NCBI RefSeq assembly: GCF_001544075.1
Contig: NZ_BCNT01000015.1
Span: 1-64,000 of the forward strand
Origin: Comamonas terrae
GTDB taxonomy: Bacteria > Pseudomonadota > Gammaproteobacteria > Burkholderiales > Burkholderiaceae_C
Reading direction: 5' to 3'
DNA: 64,000 bases
The translations under genes and the position numbers were made by a program. The notes under the pieces are model-generated. The model was not told the origin of the DNA, searched no databases, and was given only the letters and a program-made list of their open reading frames with translations. Positions 16,110 to 24,555 of the stretch are shown here, one piece after another (positions within the stretch are counted from its first letter, which is position 1; every line of letters starts with the position of its first letter).

Positions 16110-16984
16110 ATCCTCGGATCGCCGACACGCTCCTGCAAGGCGTCCATGAACGAGCGAACCAGCAGGCTGTCGCCGCGCTCGCGCATGCAATACACATAGG
16201 TGGTGGTGCTGGCCGGATCGCCCGCGATGCGCACGGGGCGAAAGCGCGGGTCGGGCACGAACTCGGCCTCGCAGACCACGCCCAGGCCCAGGCCGCGTGC
16301 CACGGCCTCGCGTATCGCCTCGCGGCTGCCGATTTCCAGCGTGGTCACGGGCTGAACGTGGGCGGCCGCGAGCACGGCCTCCAGAGCCGAACGCGTGGTG
16401 GATCCCTGTTCGCGCAGGATCAGCGGCTGGCCATGCAGCTCCTGCAGCGCCACGCTGGCACGGCGCGCGAACGGGTGGTCCACATGAGCGAACAGGATGA
16501 TGGGATGGCAGGCATACTCGCGCGCCAGCAGCCCGGGCTTGTCGTGCAGGCCGGCCAGCACGGCGACATCGGTGCTGTAGTTCTCCAGGTCCTGCAGCAC
16601 CTGCTGGGAATTGCCCATGCGGATCGACAGCTTCATGCCCGGATGGCGGGCACGGTAGGCGGCAACCATCTCGATCACATGGAACGGCCCCACGGCGCCG
16701 ATCTGCAGCTCGCCCTGGTTGAGCTCGCCCGCGTCACGCAGGAAGAAGGCGGCTTCCGATTCGAGGGATAGCAGCTTCTGCGCAAGCGGCAGCAGCCGGG
16801 TGCCCGCCTGGGTCAGCGACATGCGGTAGCCGCGGCGGTGGAACAGCTCCACGCGGCTTTGCTGCTCCAGCGCCGCGATCTGCGTGGAAACCGTGGGCTG
16901 GCTCAGGCCCAGTGCCCGCGCCCCTGCGCTCAGGCTGCCGTGGTGGGCCACGGCGACGAAGGCCCGGTAGCGGGAAGTGCTCAT
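16106..16984 (-). CDS. LysR family regulator, phosphonate-catabolism type
   Basis: LysR-type regulator of 292 residues. The helix-turn-helix is at about residues 3-60 (AHHGSLSAGARALGLSQPTVSTQIAAL shows the pattern in part), followed by the effector-binding domain. The sequence resembles regulators tied to 2-aminoethylphosphonate breakdown, and phnX lies divergently 270 bases away, so control of phnX is likely. Its TAG stop shares the palindrome CTAG with the TAG stop of the convergent radical SAM gene, so the two genes overlap by four bases. Confidence 0.85.
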   Translation of the reverse strand: MSTSRYRAFVAVAHHGSLSAGARALGLSQPTVSTQIAALEQQSRVELFHRRGYRMSLTQAGTRLLPLAQKLLSLESEAAFFLRDAGELNQGELQIGAVGPFHVIEMVAAYRARHPGMKLSIRMGNSQQVLQDLENYSTDVAVLAGLHDKPGLLAREYACHPIILFAHVDHPFARRASVALQELHGQPLILREQGSTTRSALEAVLAAAHVQPVTTLEIGSREAIREAVARGLGLGVVCEAEFVPDPRFRPVRIAGDPASTTTYVYCMRERGDSLLVRSFMDALQERVGDPRI

Positions 16985-17253
16985 GCGGAAAAAAGACGGG
17001 AGGCCGCTGGCGGAATCTCAAGCCATTGACTATGGAAGCTGACGCAATCCATTGTGGATCTTTCACATGACAGAAATATGTCGTCCCTAGCATGGAGAAC
17101 AGTGCATGGCGCATTGCACAGCGTCGCGGCAGCTATGGATAAAGGAGCTTCCTGCGCTGGATGCGTGGGCGCCAGAGCATGATTCGACTGTTGAAACCTG
17201 TGGAGGGACGCGTACCCAGGGCGCGGCTTTCCATGCAACCCATCCGCATTGCC

Positions 17254-18093
17254 ATGACCTCGTTCGATACCACTTCCGCCCGCCTGTCACCCCTGCAAGC
17301 CGTCATCTTCGACTGGGCTGGCACGCTGGTGGACTTCGGCTCGCTGGCGCCCACGCAGATCTTCGTGGAGGCCTTTGCCACCTTCGGCATCACCATCACG
17401 CTGGCACAGGCGCGCGGACCCATGGGCCTGTCCAAGTGGGACCATATCCATCAGCTGCTGAAGGAAGAGAGCATTGCCGCGCAATGGCAGCAGGTCTTTG
17501 GCCGCGCGCCGGCCGATGCCGACGTGGACGCCATCTACGCGCGCTTCATGCCCATGCAGATCGCCAAGGTGGGCGAGTTTTCCGCACCCATTGCCGGTGC
17601 CGTGGAAACGCTGCAGTGGCTGCGCGCCAACGGCCTGAAAGTGGGATCGTGCTCCGGCTACCCGCGCGAAGTGCTGGACCAGCTGCTGCCCCGGGCTGCG
17701 GCGGCAGGCATTGCGCCCGACCATGTGGTGGCCGGCGACGAGCTGCCCGCCGGCGGACGTCCCGGTCCCTTCATGGCGCTGGCCAATGTGCTGGCGCTGG
17801 GCATTGGCGACGTGCGCGCCTGCGTGAAGGTGGACGACACCGTGCCCGGTATCGCGGAGGGCCGCAATGCCGGCATGTGGACCGTGGGCCTGAGCCTGTC
17901 GGGCAACGAGGTCGGCTATTCGCCCGAGGAATTCGCCAAGGCGCCGCAGCAGGAGGTCGAGGACCGCGTAGCCGCTGCCCAAGCCCGGTTGAAGAACGCC
18001 GGTGCGCACCATGTGGTGCGCAGCGTGGCCGAATTGCCCCGCGTGCTGGCGCAGATGGCGGCCGGCATGCGCGCGGGCCGCATGCCCGGATAG
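17254..18093 (+). CDS. phnX: Phosphonoacetaldehyde hydrolase
   Basis: HAD-superfamily enzyme that splits phosphonoacetaldehyde into acetaldehyde and phosphate through a Schiff base. Motifs seen: VIFDWAGTLVDFGS (nucleophile Asp), the lysine in MGLSKWDHI (Schiff base), CSGYPREV (motif 2) and KVDDTVPGI (motif 4). With the ATG at 17254 the protein has 279 residues, close to the usual 270-280. Upstream in-frame ATGs at 17161, 17179 and 17233 are possible; a good AAAGGAG at 17141 is 13 bases from the first, so a longer start cannot be excluded. No phnW aminotransferase or phosphonate transporter is present, so the substrate must come from elsewhere. Confidence 0.88.
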   Translation: MTSFDTTSARLSPLQAVIFDWAGTLVDFGSLAPTQIFVEAFATFGITITLAQARGPMGLSKWDHIHQLLKEESIAAQWQQVFGRAPADADVDAIYARFMPMQIAKVGEFSAPIAGAVETLQWLRANGLKVGSCSGYPREVLDQLLPRAAAAGIAPDHVVAGDELPAGGRPGPFMALANVLALGIGDVRACVKVDDTVPGIAEGRNAGMWTVGLSLSGNEVGYSPEEFAKAPQQEVEDRVAAAQARLKNAGAHHVVRSVAELPRVLAQMAAGMRAGRMPG

Positions 18094-18302
18094 GCGGGGC
18101 AGCGGCCCGCGCGGGACCGGATTCCGTTCCTGGCGCCATGGTGTCCGTTGATGCTGCTGGTACCTCGTGCGCCTGGTGGTTTCGGCGCCATGGGGTGCAG
18201 GATATTTGCATTTGCCACACCGTGGGCGGGCTGCCCGGCCGCTAGCATGGGAGCCTGCCTGCCGGTGGCCGGCAGGCGCTTCATTCCAGAAGGACCCATC
18301 CC

Positions 18303-18601
18303 ATGCTGCTGATCGTCGGAACCGTGCGCCTGCCTGCCGAGAACCTGGAACGCGCGAAGCCCGCCATGCGGGCCATGGTGCAGGCCTCGCGTGCCGAGCC
18401 GGGCTGCCTGGAATACGCTATGCCGAGGATGTGCTGGTGCCGGGCCTGATCCATGTGAAGGAGCTGTGGCAGGACCAGGCCGCGCTCGATGCGCATTTTG
18501 CTTCCGCCCATATCGCAGCCTGGCGTGCCGCCTGGCCCGGCCTGGGCATTGGCGAGCGTGATCTGCGCGTGTACGAAGTGGGCGCGCCGCGCAAGACCTG
18601 A
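18303..18601 (+). pseudogene. Antibiotic biosynthesis monooxygenase (ABM/YgiN-like) with a -1 frameshift
   Basis: The first frame reads MLLIVGTVRLPAENLERA through GCLEYA and then goes wrong at 18417. The frame starting with TAT at 18419 continues with YAEDVLVPGLIHVKELW and runs to a normal family ending at the TGA of 18599-18601. Joined, the two parts make a protein of about 99 residues of the ABM fold. One missing base (GCTAT where GCCTAT is expected) explains the break. An AAGGA site precedes the ATG at 18303. It is either a recent pseudogene or a one-base sequence error. The adjacent convergent LysR gene ends four bases after it. Confidence 0.75.
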
Positions 18602-18605
18602 GCGC

Positions 18606-19511
18606 CTAGGCGCCCGGGCCGCCGTCCTGTGCAAATTCGGCCAGTACCTGCAGCACGCTCTCCAAGGCCTTGCCGGGAGCGGGCGAATTCCGGTGCGCCA
18701 CGGCCATGGGGCGCATCAGCGCGGGCTGCAGATGGCGTATCTGGACGTGGGGTGAATCCCGCAGTTCTTCCACCTCCTCCAGCGGCAGCAGGGCCGCGCT
18801 CTGGCTGGCCGCCGCCAGGCTCTTGAGCGCGCCGGGATAGGTCAGCGTCAGAAACGGGCGCGGGTGAAAGCCCGCCTGGCCGAACCAGGCCGAGATCAGC
18901 CCATGCATCTGCGTGGCCGGCGCGAACGAAGCCCAGCGGCGGCTGGCCAGCCATTCGGGCGTCACCTGCTGCGGCGCTTGCCACGACGAAGGCAGCAGTG
19001 CCACCATGGGGTCGTTGCGCCAGGGCGTGAGGCGGATTCCGGCGACGGCGGGTTGGGGACTGGCGACGATGGCCACATCCAGCGTGCCGGCCTTCAGGCG
19101 CAGCATGGCATCGGCCGAGCCCACGGCTTCGAGCTTGACCTCGACCCCTGGGCTTTGCCGGCTCAGCGTCTCCAGCATCAGGGGCAGCAGCCGGGTGCTG
19201 ACACCGGCCGAGACGCCCACGCGGACCCGGCCCTCGAGTCCGCTGGCGCAGCGGCGCACCCGCTCGATCAGATCGTCGCTGGCCGCCAGCAGCTTGCGGC
19301 CTTCCTGCACCAGGGCTTCGCCGGCCGGCGTCAGCTCGGCCTGGCGCCGGCCGCGCACCACCAGCTCGGCGTGCAGGCGCGACTCCAGCTCCTTGATATG
19401 CAGGCTGACGGTGGGCGGCGCCAGGTGCAGGGCCTGCGCGGCCGCGGCAAAAGTGCCGAGGTCCGCAATGGCGATCAGCGTCTGCAGCTGGTCGAGGTTG
19501 AGATTACGCAT
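18606..19511 (-). CDS. LysR family transcriptional regulator
   Basis: LysR-type regulator of 301 residues. The start MRNLNLDQLQTLIAIADLG leads into a helix-turn-helix with AAAAQALHLAPPTVSLHIKEL. The effector domain begins near residue 92 with GRVRVGVSAGVSTRLLP. It is convergent with the broken ABM gene, and its start faces a small plus-strand ORF at 19585. The effector and targets are unknown. Confidence 0.85.
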   Translation of the reverse strand: MRNLNLDQLQTLIAIADLGTFAAAAQALHLAPPTVSLHIKELESRLHAELVVRGRRQAELTPAGEALVQEGRKLLAASDDLIERVRRCASGLEGRVRVGVSAGVSTRLLPLMLETLSRQSPGVEVKLEAVGSADAMLRLKAGTLDVAIVASPQPAVAGIRLTPWRNDPMVALLPSSWQAPQQVTPEWLASRRWASFAPATQMHGLISAWFGQAGFHPRPFLTLTYPGALKSLAAASQSAALLPLEEVEELRDSPHVQIRHLQPALMRPMAVAHRNSPAPGKALESVLQVLAEFAQDGGPGA

Positions 19512-19584
19512 CAGGATTTATGAATTTGATGGTCAGTTAATTCAACTTTACAGATGTCTGGCCAGGCACGAGCATCGCCGTGCA

Positions 19585-19773
19585 ATGTCCCATCCACTCC
19601 ATTCCACCGAACCCCCTAGCCCCGCGCAAGTGCAGCAGCAAAAAGGCCTTGTGGCCGCCGCATCGAAGAAAAAAGGCTGGCTGCTGCGCTGGCTGGAGCG
19701 AGCGGCAGATGCCCTCGAACGGGCCGAGCAGCGCATCACCGCCAGCTTCCGCGTGCCGCCCAGTGGCGGCTGA
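19585..19773 (+). CDS. Small hypothetical protein
   Basis: ORF of 62 residues between a LysR gene and an SDR gene. A polar N-terminus (MSHPLHSTEPPSPAQVQQQ) is followed by a lysine cluster (ASKKKGWLLRWL) and an amphipathic helix (ERAADALERAEQRI). No ribosome-binding site is obvious. It could be a real small gene or a chance ORF. I do not recognise a family. Confidence 0.4.
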   Translation: MSHPLHSTEPPSPAQVQQQKGLVAAASKKKGWLLRWLERAADALERAEQRITASFRVPPSGG

Positions 19774-19781
19774 GCGTGGGT

Positions 19782-20546
19782 CTATCCCCGGCCCACGAAA
19801 GGCATCTTGGTCGCCATCACCGTATGGAACAGCACATTGGCCTCCAGCGGCAGATTGGCCATGTGGAGCACGGATTGCGCCACGATGCCGGTATCGATCA
19901 GGGGCTCTGCCGCAATCGTTCCATTGGCCTGGGGCACGCCTTTGGCCATGCGGTCGGCCAGCTCGGTGGAGGCGTTGCCGATGTCGATCTGGCCCACGGT
20001 GATGTTCCAGGAGCGTCCGTCCAGGGCGGCGGTCTTGGTCAGTCCCATCACCGCATGCTTGGTGGCGGTATAGGCTGCGGAATTGGGGCGCGGCGCATGG
20101 GCCGAGATGCTGCCGTTGTTGATGATGCGGCCGCCCTGGGGTGTCTGGTCGCGCATCGCGCGAAAGGCTTGCTGCAGGCAATAGAACATGCCATTGAGAT
20201 TGGTGTTGACCACGTCCTGCCAGTCCGACGGCGACCAGTCCAGGAAGGACCCGGGCGGATTGCCGCGCCCGGCATTGTTGAACAGCAAATCCAGCCGGCC
20301 GAAATGCTTCACCGTCCGGGCAAACAGCTGCTGCACGGCAGCAGGGGCGGTCACGTCGGTGGGGATGGGCAACAGGCGCGCTCCCGCGCCCCAGCGCTGC
20401 TCTGCGATATCCCGCACCTCGTCAAGCAACTGGCTGCGGCGGCCGGCCAGCGCCACGCACCAGCCGTCCTGCGCCAATGCGAGTGCCACGGCCTTGCCGA
20501 TGCCCGAGCCGGCCCCGGTCACGATGGCTACTTTGGGGGTGTGCAT
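19782..20546 (-). CDS. Short-chain dehydrogenase/reductase
   Basis: NAD(P)-dependent oxidoreductase of 254 residues with the classical SDR set: the cofactor motif TGAGSGIG near residue 11, LLFNNAGRG, the serine in [10 protein letters not shown] and the YTATK catalytic pair. The ATG at 20546 has an AAGGAGA site; the longer reading upstream to 20672 lacks one. The substrate is not predictable. It stands alone between an unannotated 366-base gap and the small ORF at 19585. Confidence 0.9.
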   Translation of the reverse strand: MHTPKVAIVTGAGSGIGKAVALALAQDGWCVALAGRRSQLLDEVRDIAEQRWGAGARLLPIPTDVTAPAAVQQLFARTVKHFGRLDLLFNNAGRGNPPGSFLDWSPSDWQDVVNTNLNGMFYCLQQAFRAMRDQTPQGGRIINNGSISAHAPRPNSAAYTATKHAVMGLTKTAALDGRSWNITVGQIDIGNASTELADRMAKGVPQANGTIAAEPLIDTGIVAQSVLHMANLPLEANVLFHTVMATKMPFVGRG

Positions 20547-20912
20547 GCGTTCTCCTTGGACTGCAATCGATGCAGGGCATTGTAGAAAGCAGCGCTCCGA
20601 AGCCATGTCGCGGACATCGATGCCGCAGCCGCGCAGCTGCATGGCCGGAGCAACCGGGCTGCAGGCATGCAAAAAACCGCCTCATGGCGGTTGCTCAGGC
20701 GGTTGTGGATGGCCGTCAATGTGCTGCGACAGCGATCGGGTTTCCATGCGCAATGCCGCATCCCGTTTTGCCAGCGCCTGCAAAGATATTTCTCGGAGAG
20801 CGCCTATCCGTTGCAGTCTTTGGATTTCGCGCGAAGGGAAAACAGGGCCGCCGGCATAGCCGGCGGCATCCGATGGCCACGGCTTGAGAGATCCCAAGCC
20901 GTGGGCATTCAA
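20547..20912. other. Gap of 366 bases with strong hairpins and no convincing gene
   Basis: Contains the SDR promoter region and the two hairpins at 20847-20904. A 76-codon minus-strand frame (20682-20912) exists, but it starts with TTG, has no ribosome-binding site and runs through both hairpins, so it is not called. Confidence 0.5.
20847..20904. repeat. Two adjacent perfect inverted repeats
   Basis: GCCGCCGGC-ATA-GCCGGCGGC (9-bp arms, 20847-20867) and CCACGGCTTG...CAAGCCGTGG (10-bp arms, 20877-20904). They lie just past the end of the 58-residue minus-strand gene. Neither has a T run, so they may stabilise a transcript end rather than terminate it. Confidence 0.6.
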
Positions 20913-21089
20913 TTACCGCTCCTGGCGGTTGCCTTCATTGCGGTTGCTGTTCTGGCCGCGGTTGGAGGATTGCTCCTGTTGACGCTGCTGCCCGCTTTCC
21001 TGCTTCTGCGAGCCGGCATTCTGCTGTTTTTCCTGTGCAGTGCTGTCTTGCTTCTTCTGGCTAGCATCATTGCGATTTTGCTGTGTCAT
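20913..21089 (-). CDS. Gln/Asn/Lys/Ser-rich small hydrophilic protein
   Basis: A 58-residue protein starting MTQQNRNDASQKKQ, made almost only of Q, N, S, K, E, R, G and A. It has no hydrophobic core and so is likely disordered. A GGAG site precedes the ATG at 21089. It is transcribed away from the two ferritin-like genes with a 250-base gap between the starts. Such stress-related hydrophilins are common next to ferritin-like genes, but no specific family was recognised. Confidence 0.65.
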   Translation of the reverse strand: MTQQNRNDASQKKQDSTAQEKQQNAGSQKQESGQQRQQEQSSNRGQNSNRNEGNRQER

Positions 21090-21339
21090 GGTGAACTCCG
21101 AGAAAGATAAGCCGACAACAGTGTCGACACATGGCATGAGCAATCATCGTTCCAGGCCGGCCGCCCTCAATGCCGGAAATCGCGGTGCTTTCAGCGGAAA
21201 AAAATACAGCACTTTTTTCGCCGCTGCTCCATGAAAACCATCGACCGGAAATATCCCTGCAGCCGCGCAAGGAACGCAGGTTGCCGCGTTGCGCCCGTCT
21301 TGTCGAATTCTTTCGGTGAACGCATAAAAAGGAGCATTT

Positions 21340-22128
21340 ATGCAAACCACGACTGCGGAAAACCGGACGGGCGAGCAAGCCTGCCTGGTGGGAACAAAGG
21401 CCATGGAAGAGGCGGTGCAGCAACTCAGTCCACCTTCCATCATCGATACGGCGCTGGCCGACCAGCTGCGGGAAACCTGCGCGATCGAAGCAGACCCCCT
21501 GGGCAGCATTCCGGCGCCCAGGGACGCCAGGGGGCTGCCGAAGCCGGGCCTGGAAAAGCGCAAGGGCAACGACCCCGAAACCTTCGTCGACAAGATGGGC
21601 GAGCGCATTGCCTTCGAGCGCGGCGGGGTGCGGCTTTACGACGCACTGATGGTCAAGTATCTGGCCATGGTGGAAAAGGGCATTCTTCTTCCCAATGCGG
21701 CCGAATGCCTGCAGTCGATGAAGGAGGAGAGCGCCGGCATCGATGCCGATGAAACAGCGCTGTCCACGATGCAGCGCATCCGCAGCGAGGAGCTGGCCCA
21801 CTTCCAGATGCTCTGCGAGGCCGCCAAGGAGATGGGGGCCGATCCCAGCGCCCAGACACCCTGTGCAGATGCGACGGCAGTCGCGGCATTCGGGCTGGCC
21901 CAGGTGGTCAGCGATGCGCGCACCACGCTCGCGCAGGCCCTCAATGCCATGCTGACGGCGGAACTCACCGACAACGCGGGCTGGGAGCTGCTGATCCAGC
22001 TGGCCGAGCAGTCGGGCAAAAAAGAGCTTGCCGAGCGCTTTCGCCTTGCGCTGGGCGAAGAGGCAGAGCACCTGCGGATCATCCGCGCCTGGCATTGCGC
22101 TCTGGTCACCATGGCGGACGGCGTTTGA
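21340..22128 (+). CDS. Ferritin-like domain protein, first of a pair
   Basis: A 262-residue helical protein. Likely metal ligands sit in ferritin-like ExxH motifs: SEELAHF at about 150-155 and GEEAEHLRII at about 239-248, with further glutamates in AFERGG (93) and LTAELTDNAG (208). A polar N-terminal extension of about 75 residues precedes the fold. It probably binds two irons or manganese and may handle peroxide or store metal. The next gene, 28 bases downstream, encodes a second protein with similar motifs, so the pair likely forms an operon. Precise function is unknown. Confidence 0.7.
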   Translation: MQTTTAENRTGEQACLVGTKAMEEAVQQLSPPSIIDTALADQLRETCAIEADPLGSIPAPRDARGLPKPGLEKRKGNDPETFVDKMGERIAFERGGVRLYDALMVKYLAMVEKGILLPNAAECLQSMKEESAGIDADETALSTMQRIRSEELAHFQMLCEAAKEMGADPSAQTPCADATAVAAFGLAQVVSDARTTLAQALNAMLTAELTDNAGWELLIQLAEQSGKKELAERFRLALGEEAEHLRIIRAWHCALVTMADGV

Positions 22129-22156
22129 GCGGCCCCTGCATCAACGGGAGAAGAAT

Positions 22157-23326
22157 ATGAGCATCAATCTCTTTCATGACAAGGGCCTGCCCCTGGAACG
22201 CCAGCGCATGAGCTGGAAAGACATGGTGGGCAAGCCCATCAGCAAGCTGGACGACGACGCCTTCACGCGGGTCAGGGTCATTCTGATGAACGGCCTGGAG
22301 CTGGACTCGCTGCGCACCAAGCAGGTGGCGCTGCGCTGCAATGCCAGGCTGCGCGAGCCTCTGGCCCAGCTCATGCGGGTCGAGCAGCATCAGGCCACCA
22401 CCATCAACTGGCTGCTGGGCGCGGACCATTCGCCCATAGAGACCACCATCGGCTATGAGCAGACCGCCATCGAGGTGACCGCATCGGTGGCCAAGCTGGA
22501 ACCCGATCCCTATCTGGCGCAAGGCTACCGTTATGCCCTGCTGGAGGACTTCGACCACCTCTACCGCTACAGCGCGCTGCTGGACCGCCTGGAAGGCAAG
22601 GACGCCAACAACATCACGCAAGGCTATACGGACATCGTGCCCGCGCGCGAGACCTGGTTCCACCACCGTGCGCCCGAACATGACCTGCTGCGGCCCTACG
22701 CAGCGGATGCGGCGCTGGCCACCAAGCTGCATGCGCTGACGCTCACGGGCGGCGAATACCAGACCCATGACTACTACATGAACATCGGGCCGATCTTCGC
22801 GGACCCGCTGGCGCGCCAGCTCTATGCCGAGATTGCGTCGGTGGAGTCGCAGCACATCACGCACTATGGCTCGATGATCAATCCCGGCGAATCGCCGCTG
22901 GAAAAGCTGCTCATCAGCGAAGCCTGCGAGGTCTGGAACTATGCCGGCTGCGCCAGCCAGGAAGACAATCCCCGCGTGCGCGCGATCTGGGAGCGTTTTC
23001 TCGATTACGAACTCGGGCATTTCCAGATCGCCCTGAACCTGTTCAAGGAAATCGAGCGTCGCGACCCCGCGGAAGTATTGGGCAATGGATCGCTGCCTGA
23101 ATTCATCCAGTTCGAAAGCCACCGGGACTTCGTGCGCAAGGTCATCGAGGAAGAAACCGAATTGCGGAAAAACGGCACGGAATTCACCATCGATGAAGGC
23201 AAGACCTCGTTCGACTACAGAAAGGCCGTCAATGCCGACGGTTCGCCGTCCCAGGCGGTGTCCGAGACCTATTCCTGGGCCAGCGGTACGGAGCTGATGC
23301 GCGTATCGCCCGAGGCAGCGCGCTGA
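22157..23326 (+). CDS. Ferritin-like/di-iron candidate protein, second of the pair
   Basis: A 389-residue soluble, mostly helical protein that I cannot place in a named family. It shows several glutamate-histidine pairs typical of metal-binding helices: RVEQHQAT (76-78), LLEDFDHLYR (130-134), SVESQHITHY (230-236) and YELGHFQIA (285-288). This suggests two four-helix bundles or one extended bundle. The ATG at 22157 has a GGGAG site; an in-frame upstream start overlaps the previous gene and is rejected. Co-transcription with the preceding gene is likely from the 28-base gap. A role in oxidative stress or metal handling is inferred only. Confidence 0.6.
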   Translation: MSINLFHDKGLPLERQRMSWKDMVGKPISKLDDDAFTRVRVILMNGLELDSLRTKQVALRCNARLREPLAQLMRVEQHQATTINWLLGADHSPIETTIGYEQTAIEVTASVAKLEPDPYLAQGYRYALLEDFDHLYRYSALLDRLEGKDANNITQGYTDIVPARETWFHHRAPEHDLLRPYAADAALATKLHALTLTGGEYQTHDYYMNIGPIFADPLARQLYAEIASVESQHITHYGSMINPGESPLEKLLISEACEVWNYAGCASQEDNPRVRAIWERFLDYELGHFQIALNLFKEIERRDPAEVLGNGSLPEFIQFESHRDFVRKVIEEETELRKNGTEFTIDEGKTSFDYRKAVNADGSPSQAVSETYSWASGTELMRVSPEAAR

Positions 23327-23459
23327 CGTCCGGGGCGCGTTGCAGGCAGCGGCAGCAGGTCAGGGAGCGCGGAAGCATGGCGGTGCCATGCCTTCGGGAA
23401 ACGGCGCCATGGCCGGTTTGCGCGCCGCCTGGCAAACGCATGGCTTCATGAGGTGGGCA

Positions 23460-24257
23460 ATGGCAGATTCTTCGACGGCGCGGCTCAGGAGCGCGGGATG
23501 TTTCCTCGGGTTTGCGCTGGGCGGGTTCTTCGACGGCATTTTGCTGCACCAGATCCTCCAGTGGCACCACCTGCTTTCCAATGTGGAGGCCGTGGACGAC
23601 ATGCGGCTGCAGATACTGGCCGACGGCCTTTTCCATGCCCTGATGTACCTGATTGCGGCGATGGCGCTGGTCCAGCTCTGGAGGGCGCGCAAGGCCGCGC
23701 TGCAGCCGGGTGCCGGCCCTGCCCTTTGGGGGTGCGCCTGCATGGGCTTTGGCTCCTGGCATATTGCGGACGGCCTTTTGTCGCACTGGCTCCTGGGCAT
23801 CCATCGGATCAAGGTCGATTCGCCCAACCCTTTGGTCTGGGACCTGGCCTGGTTTGCCGTGTTCGGCCTGCTGCCTTTGGCCATCGGCTGGCGCATGGCG
23901 CGAAACCATGGCGGCCGCGGCGGAGAGGGAGGCGGTGGTGCGGCCGCGGCGGCCGTGCTGTCCCTTGCGGCATTGCTGGCCGGCCCGCTGGCCGCCTTGC
24001 CCGCTGCAGGCGGCTCGACACAGGTGGCGGTGCTGTTTGCCCCGGGTGTCGGCAGCGGCCGGGCGTTCGACGCCCTGTCCCGGGTGGATGCCCGGGTACT
24101 GTGGGCGGACCGTTCGGGAGGCCTGTGGATCGTGGACATGGCCGATCCGGCCATCGCCTGGCAGCTGTACCGCCAGGGCGCGCTGCTGGTGGGCAACAGC
24201 GCGGTGGCGGCCGGGTGTTTCTTGTGGATCAAGGCGCCTGCAGACCGGCGCACCTGA
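23460..24257 (+). CDS. DUF2243 membrane protein
   Basis: Integral membrane protein of 265 residues. The mark of DUF2243 is FFDGILLHQILQWHHLLS near the first helix, with paired histidines, and a second His-bearing stretch GSWHIADGLLSHWLLG. About five hydrophobic segments follow. The C-terminal part is an Ala/Gly-rich linker and a domain with LWIVDMADP. The ATG at 23460 has GAGGTGG upstream; earlier ATGs at 23448 and 23388 are possible. It follows the ferritin-like pair by 133 bases on the same strand. The conserved histidines could bind metal, but no activity is known. Confidence 0.75.
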   Translation: MADSSTARLRSAGCFLGFALGGFFDGILLHQILQWHHLLSNVEAVDDMRLQILADGLFHALMYLIAAMALVQLWRARKAALQPGAGPALWGCACMGFGSWHIADGLLSHWLLGIHRIKVDSPNPLVWDLAWFAVFGLLPLAIGWRMARNHGGRGGEGGGGAAAAAVLSLAALLAGPLAALPAAGGSTQVAVLFAPGVGSGRAFDALSRVDARVLWADRSGGLWIVDMADPAIAWQLYRQGALLVGNSAVAAGCFLWIKAPADRRT

Positions 24258-24414
24258 ACCTGGCGTCTTTTTATCCGGGGCGGCAATGCCGGCCGGACTG
24301 CGGCATCCCGGTTCGGAAGCCGTCAGCAAAACGCCAGCCCGGCTGACAGGGTGTTACAGCCGTGCCGCTCTTCGCTGATAGATTGTCCAGGCCTGTAATT
24401 TCACCGATAGCGAG

Positions 24415-24537
24415 ATGAAGCCAAAAATCAACTTTATAGAGAGGGAGCGCCTGTTCAGGCGCGAGCTGAAGCGGCGCCGGGTGAAGTTCCTGCCCATGCA
24501 GGTGCTGCGCCGCCTCTTCAGGGAGGCGGGCATCTGA
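24415..24537 (+). CDS. Very basic 40-residue ORF
   Basis: Reads MKPKINFIERERLFRREL and on to a C-terminal MQVLRRLFREAGI; about a third of residues are Arg or Lys. It could be a helical nucleic-acid or ribosome-binding peptide. GCGAG is the only upstream purine tract. It ends 18 bases before the convergent fghA stop. Codon use resembles the neighbourhood, but with this length a chance ORF is possible. Confidence 0.4.
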   Translation: MKPKINFIERERLFRRELKRRRVKFLPMQVLRRLFREAGI

Positions 24538-24555
24538 GCCGGGCTGGCCTTTGCC

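Noticed and set aside
17135-17182. A 15-codon leader peptide before phnX
   Set aside because: Its stop overlaps an in-frame ATG and its start has no ribosome-binding site; too short to support without conservation.
20682-20912. A 76-codon minus-strand frame between the SDR gene and the Gln-rich gene
   Set aside because: TTG start, no ribosome-binding site, and it runs through two strong inverted repeats.
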